A stretch of DNA of 64,000 bases from Calliopsis andreniformis (lineage: Eukaryota > Arthropoda > Insecta > Hymenoptera > Andrenidae): positions 11,164,157-11,228,156 of the forward strand of contig NW_027480429.1 of the NCBI RefSeq assembly GCF_051401765.1, written 5' to 3'. Both the position numbers and the translations under genes were made by a program. The notes beneath the pieces were generated by a model. That model saw only the letters and a program-made list of their open reading frames with translations, searched no databases and was not told where the DNA came from. Positions 61,770 to 64,000 of the stretch are shown here, in pieces. The first letter of the stretch is position 1. Each line of letters begins with the position of its first letter.

Positions 61770-64000
61770 GAATAGTTACGGCCTAAGAAGTCAACGCCAG
61801 AAGCATAAAATACGATATAAATACAACAGCTTTTCCATGGTATAAAAGGAATAATTGCAAACAGTGTGAAAGTAGTGGTCATTTCTACGTTCCGGTCAAC
61901 CTAGGCTTCACTGCATGGCGTTCTTCCACCACATCGAATAGCTACGGCCTCAGAAGTCCACGCCTGAAGCATAAAATACAATAAAAATACAACAGTCTTT
62001 TCATCGCATAACAGGAATAATTGCAACAAGCGTGAAAGTAATGATCATTTCTTCGTTCCAGGCATCCTAGGCTTCACTCTAGGGCGTTGCTCCACCAGAT
62101 CGAATAGTTAGGGCCTTAGAAGTCAACGCCCGAAGCATAAAATACAAAATAAATAAAACAGATTTTCCATCGTACAAAACGAAAAATTGCAAACAGTGTG
62201 GAAGATATGGACATTTCTACGATCCGGGCTACCTAGGCTTCACTCTATGGCGTTCTTCCACCACATCGAATAGCAACGGCCTCAGAAGTCAACGCCAGAA
62301 GCTTAAATACAATATAAATATAACAGTTTTTCCATCGTATAAAACGAATAATAGCAACCAGTGTGAATGTTATGGTCATTTCTACGTTCCGGGCAACCTA
62401 GGCTTCACTCTACGGCGATGCTCCACCAGATCAAACAGATAGGGCATTAGAAGTCAACGCCCTAAGCATAAAATACAAAATAAATAGAACGGTTTTTCCA
62501 TTGTATAAAACGAATAATTGCTACCAGTGTGAAAGTTATGGTCATTTCTACATTCCGGCCAACCTAGGCTTCACCCTAGGGCGCTGCTCCACCAGATCGA
62601 ATAGTTAGGGCCTTAGAAGTCAACGCCAGAAGCTTAAAATACAATAAAGATGCAACAGTTTTTCCATCGTTTTACAGGAGTAACTGCAACCAGTGTGAAT
62701 ATACTGGTCATTTCTACGTTCCGGATAACCTAGGCTTCACTCTAGAGCGTTGTTCCACCAGATCGAACAGTTAGGGCCTAAGAAGTCAACGCCAGAAGTA
62801 TAAAATACAATGTAAATATAACAGTTTTTCCATCGTATAAATCGAATGACAGCAACCAGTGTGAAAGTTATGGTCATTTCTACGTTCGGGGCAACCTAGG
62901 CTTCACTCAAGGGCGTTGCTCCACCAGATCGAATAGTTAGGGCCTTTGAAGTCAACGCTCAAAGCATAAAATACAAAATAAATAAAACAGTTTTTCCATG
63001 GTATAAAACGAAAAATTGCTACCAGTGTGAAAGTTATGGTCATTTCTACGTTCCGCGCAACCTGGGCTTTACCCTAGGGCGTTGTTCCACGAGATGTAAT
63101 AGCTAGGGACTTAGAATTCAACGCCATAAGAATAAAATACAATATAAGTACAACAGTTTTTCCATCGTATAAAATGAATAGTTGCAAACATTGTAAAAGT
63201 AATGGTCATTTCTACGTTCCGGGCAACCTAGGCGTCACTCTAGGGCGTTGCTCCACCACATCTAATAGCTACGGCCTTAGAAGTCAACGCCAGAAGTATA
63301 AAATACAATATAAATACAACAGCTTTTCCATCGTACAAAATGAATAATAGCAAACACTGTGAAAGTAATTGTCATTTCTACGTTCCGGGCAACCTGGGCT
63401 TCACTGTAGGTCGTTGCTCCACCAGATCAAATAGCTAACGACTTAGAATTGAACGCCAGAAGCATAGAATACAATAAAAATACAACAGTTTTTCCATCGT
63501 ATAACAGGAATAATTGCAACCAGTGTGAATGTAATGGTCATTTCTAGGTTCCGGGCAACCTAGGTTTCACTCTAGGGCGTTGCTCCTCCAGATCGAATAG
63601 CTAGGGCCTAAGAAGTCAGCGCCAGAAGCATAAAATACGATATAAATACAACAGCTTTTCCATCGTATAAAACAAATAATTGCAACCAGTGTGAAAGTTA
63701 TGGTCATTTCTACGTTCCGGGCAACGTAGGCTTCACCCTAGGCCGTTGTTCCACCAGATCGAATAGTTAGGGCCTAAGAAGTGAACGCCAGAAGCATAAA
63801 ATGCAATAATAATACAACAGTTTTTCCATCGTATAGCAGGAATCATTTGCAACCAGTGTGATAGTAGTGGTCATTTCTACGTTCCGGGCAACCCAGCTTT
63901 CACTCCAGGGCGTTGCTCCACCAGATCGAATAGTTAGGTCCTTAGAAGAAAACGCCACAAGCATAAAATACGATATAAATACAACAGCTTTTCCATCCTA
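61770..64000. repeat. Diverged monomer stretch without a large unit
   Basis: About 13 monomers that do not repeat earlier blocks in order. They carry more private changes, e.g. gctacctagg (62,229), cgttcgggg (62,883), ctaggttcc (63,545) and a plus 1 indel in ggaatcatttgc (63,840). About 62,540-63,220 resembles 61,047-61,730 at offset 1,493 (nine monomers minus 1) with several substitutions. This may be where homogenisation weakens, but the window ends before that can be tested. Confidence 0.75.
62540..63220. repeat. Four-monomer echo of the end of C
   Basis: Resembles 61,047-61,730 at offset 1,493 (nine monomers minus 1). Shared marks are attccggccaacc, gcttaaaatac, gttttacagga, ccggataacc, taaatcgaatga and gctcaaagc. 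Differences include ataaagatgc versus ataaagatcc and gaatatactgg versus gaatgtactgg. This is older than the C1/C2 duplication by eye. Confidence 0.75.

Larger units (their letters stand above)
1..64000. repeat. 166-bp satellite array filling the window
   Basis: About 385 tandem monomers of 166 bp, all in one orientation. The period is visible directly: acgttcc-like monomer starts fall at 1, 167, 333, 499, 665, 831, 997, 1163, 1329, 1495 and so on, drifting only by 1-3 bp where single monomers carry indels. Stable landmarks are ccgggcaacctaggctt (phase about 7-23), gggcgttgctccaccagat (30-48), gttagggcc (55-63), aagcataaaata (81-92), tttttccatcgtata (110-124) and gtgtgaaagttatggtcatt (144-163). 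A hand consensus gives 69 G+C of 166. There is no interruption by a mobile element, simple repeat or unique DNA. A centromeric or pericentromeric location is inferred from monomer length and higher-order organisation, not shown. Confidence 0.97.

Noticed and set aside
1..64000. Possible CRISPR array, because of regular repeats.
   Set aside because: The whole 166-bp unit is repeated with no short constant repeat separated by unique spacers, and there are no cas-like genes.
1..64000. Human-type alpha satellite.
   Set aside because: The monomer is 166 bp rather than 171 bp, and the landmarks do not resemble what I know of alpha satellite. The CENP-B-like motif is imperfect.
1..64000. tRNA, rRNA or Pol III genes hidden in the array.
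   Set aside because: I saw no cloverleaf-compatible segment, no B-box-like ggttcgaatc and no ribosomal sequence in any monomer variant.

Overview
The whole window is one satellite DNA family: about 385 head-to-tail copies of a 166-bp monomer, all in the same orientation, with no unique sequence, transposon, RNA gene or credible protein-coding gene. In the numbering used here a monomer begins at its acgttccggg-like segment (phase 1); the first monomers start at 1, 167, 333, 499, 665, 831 and 997. A hand-made consensus is about 42% GC and split in two: phases 1-80 are about 56% GC and phases 81-166 about 28% GC. Monomer length, higher-order structure and purity point to a eukaryotic, probably centromeric or pericentromeric, array. 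I lean towards a plant: I recall 166-bp centromeric satellites in Prunus-type genomes, but I did not recognise this sequence itself and could not compare it, so the host is a guess (about 0.3).

The layout is hierarchical. Positions 1-2,403 are a mosaic of pieces also found further right. Then come three successive giant tandem duplications, each of exactly two head-to-tail, nearly identical copies: A (7,636 bp, 46 monomers) at 2,404-10,039 and 10,040-17,675; B (16,589 bp, about 100 monomers) at 18,153-34,741 and 34,742-51,330; C (4,810 bp, 29 monomers) at 52,150-56,959 and 56,960-61,769. Short linkers of 3 and 5 monomers lie at 17,676-18,152 and 51,331-52,149. The end, 61,770-64,000, is more diverged and has no large repeat unit.

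The units are themselves built from older copies. The left half of B (about 18.2-26.6 kb) is made of A-like monomers rearranged by 21-monomer and 30-monomer duplications. The right half (about 26.6-34.7 kb) is a more varied set with more 1-bp indels. C is a shortened derivative of the right half of B, lacking blocks of 2 and 3 monomers. The order of events suggested by differences seen by eye is: B/C split oldest, internal B duplications next, A1/A2, B1/B2 and C1/C2 most recent.

No genes act together here. What may be functional is local DNA structure: each typical monomer carries short inverted repeats able to form hairpins, a TATAAAA-containing AT-rich half, many CpG sites with a strong transition signature, and a subset carries a near-match to the CENP-B box core. 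Open reading frames of 61-94 codons recur but follow the repeat and are judged to be by-products.
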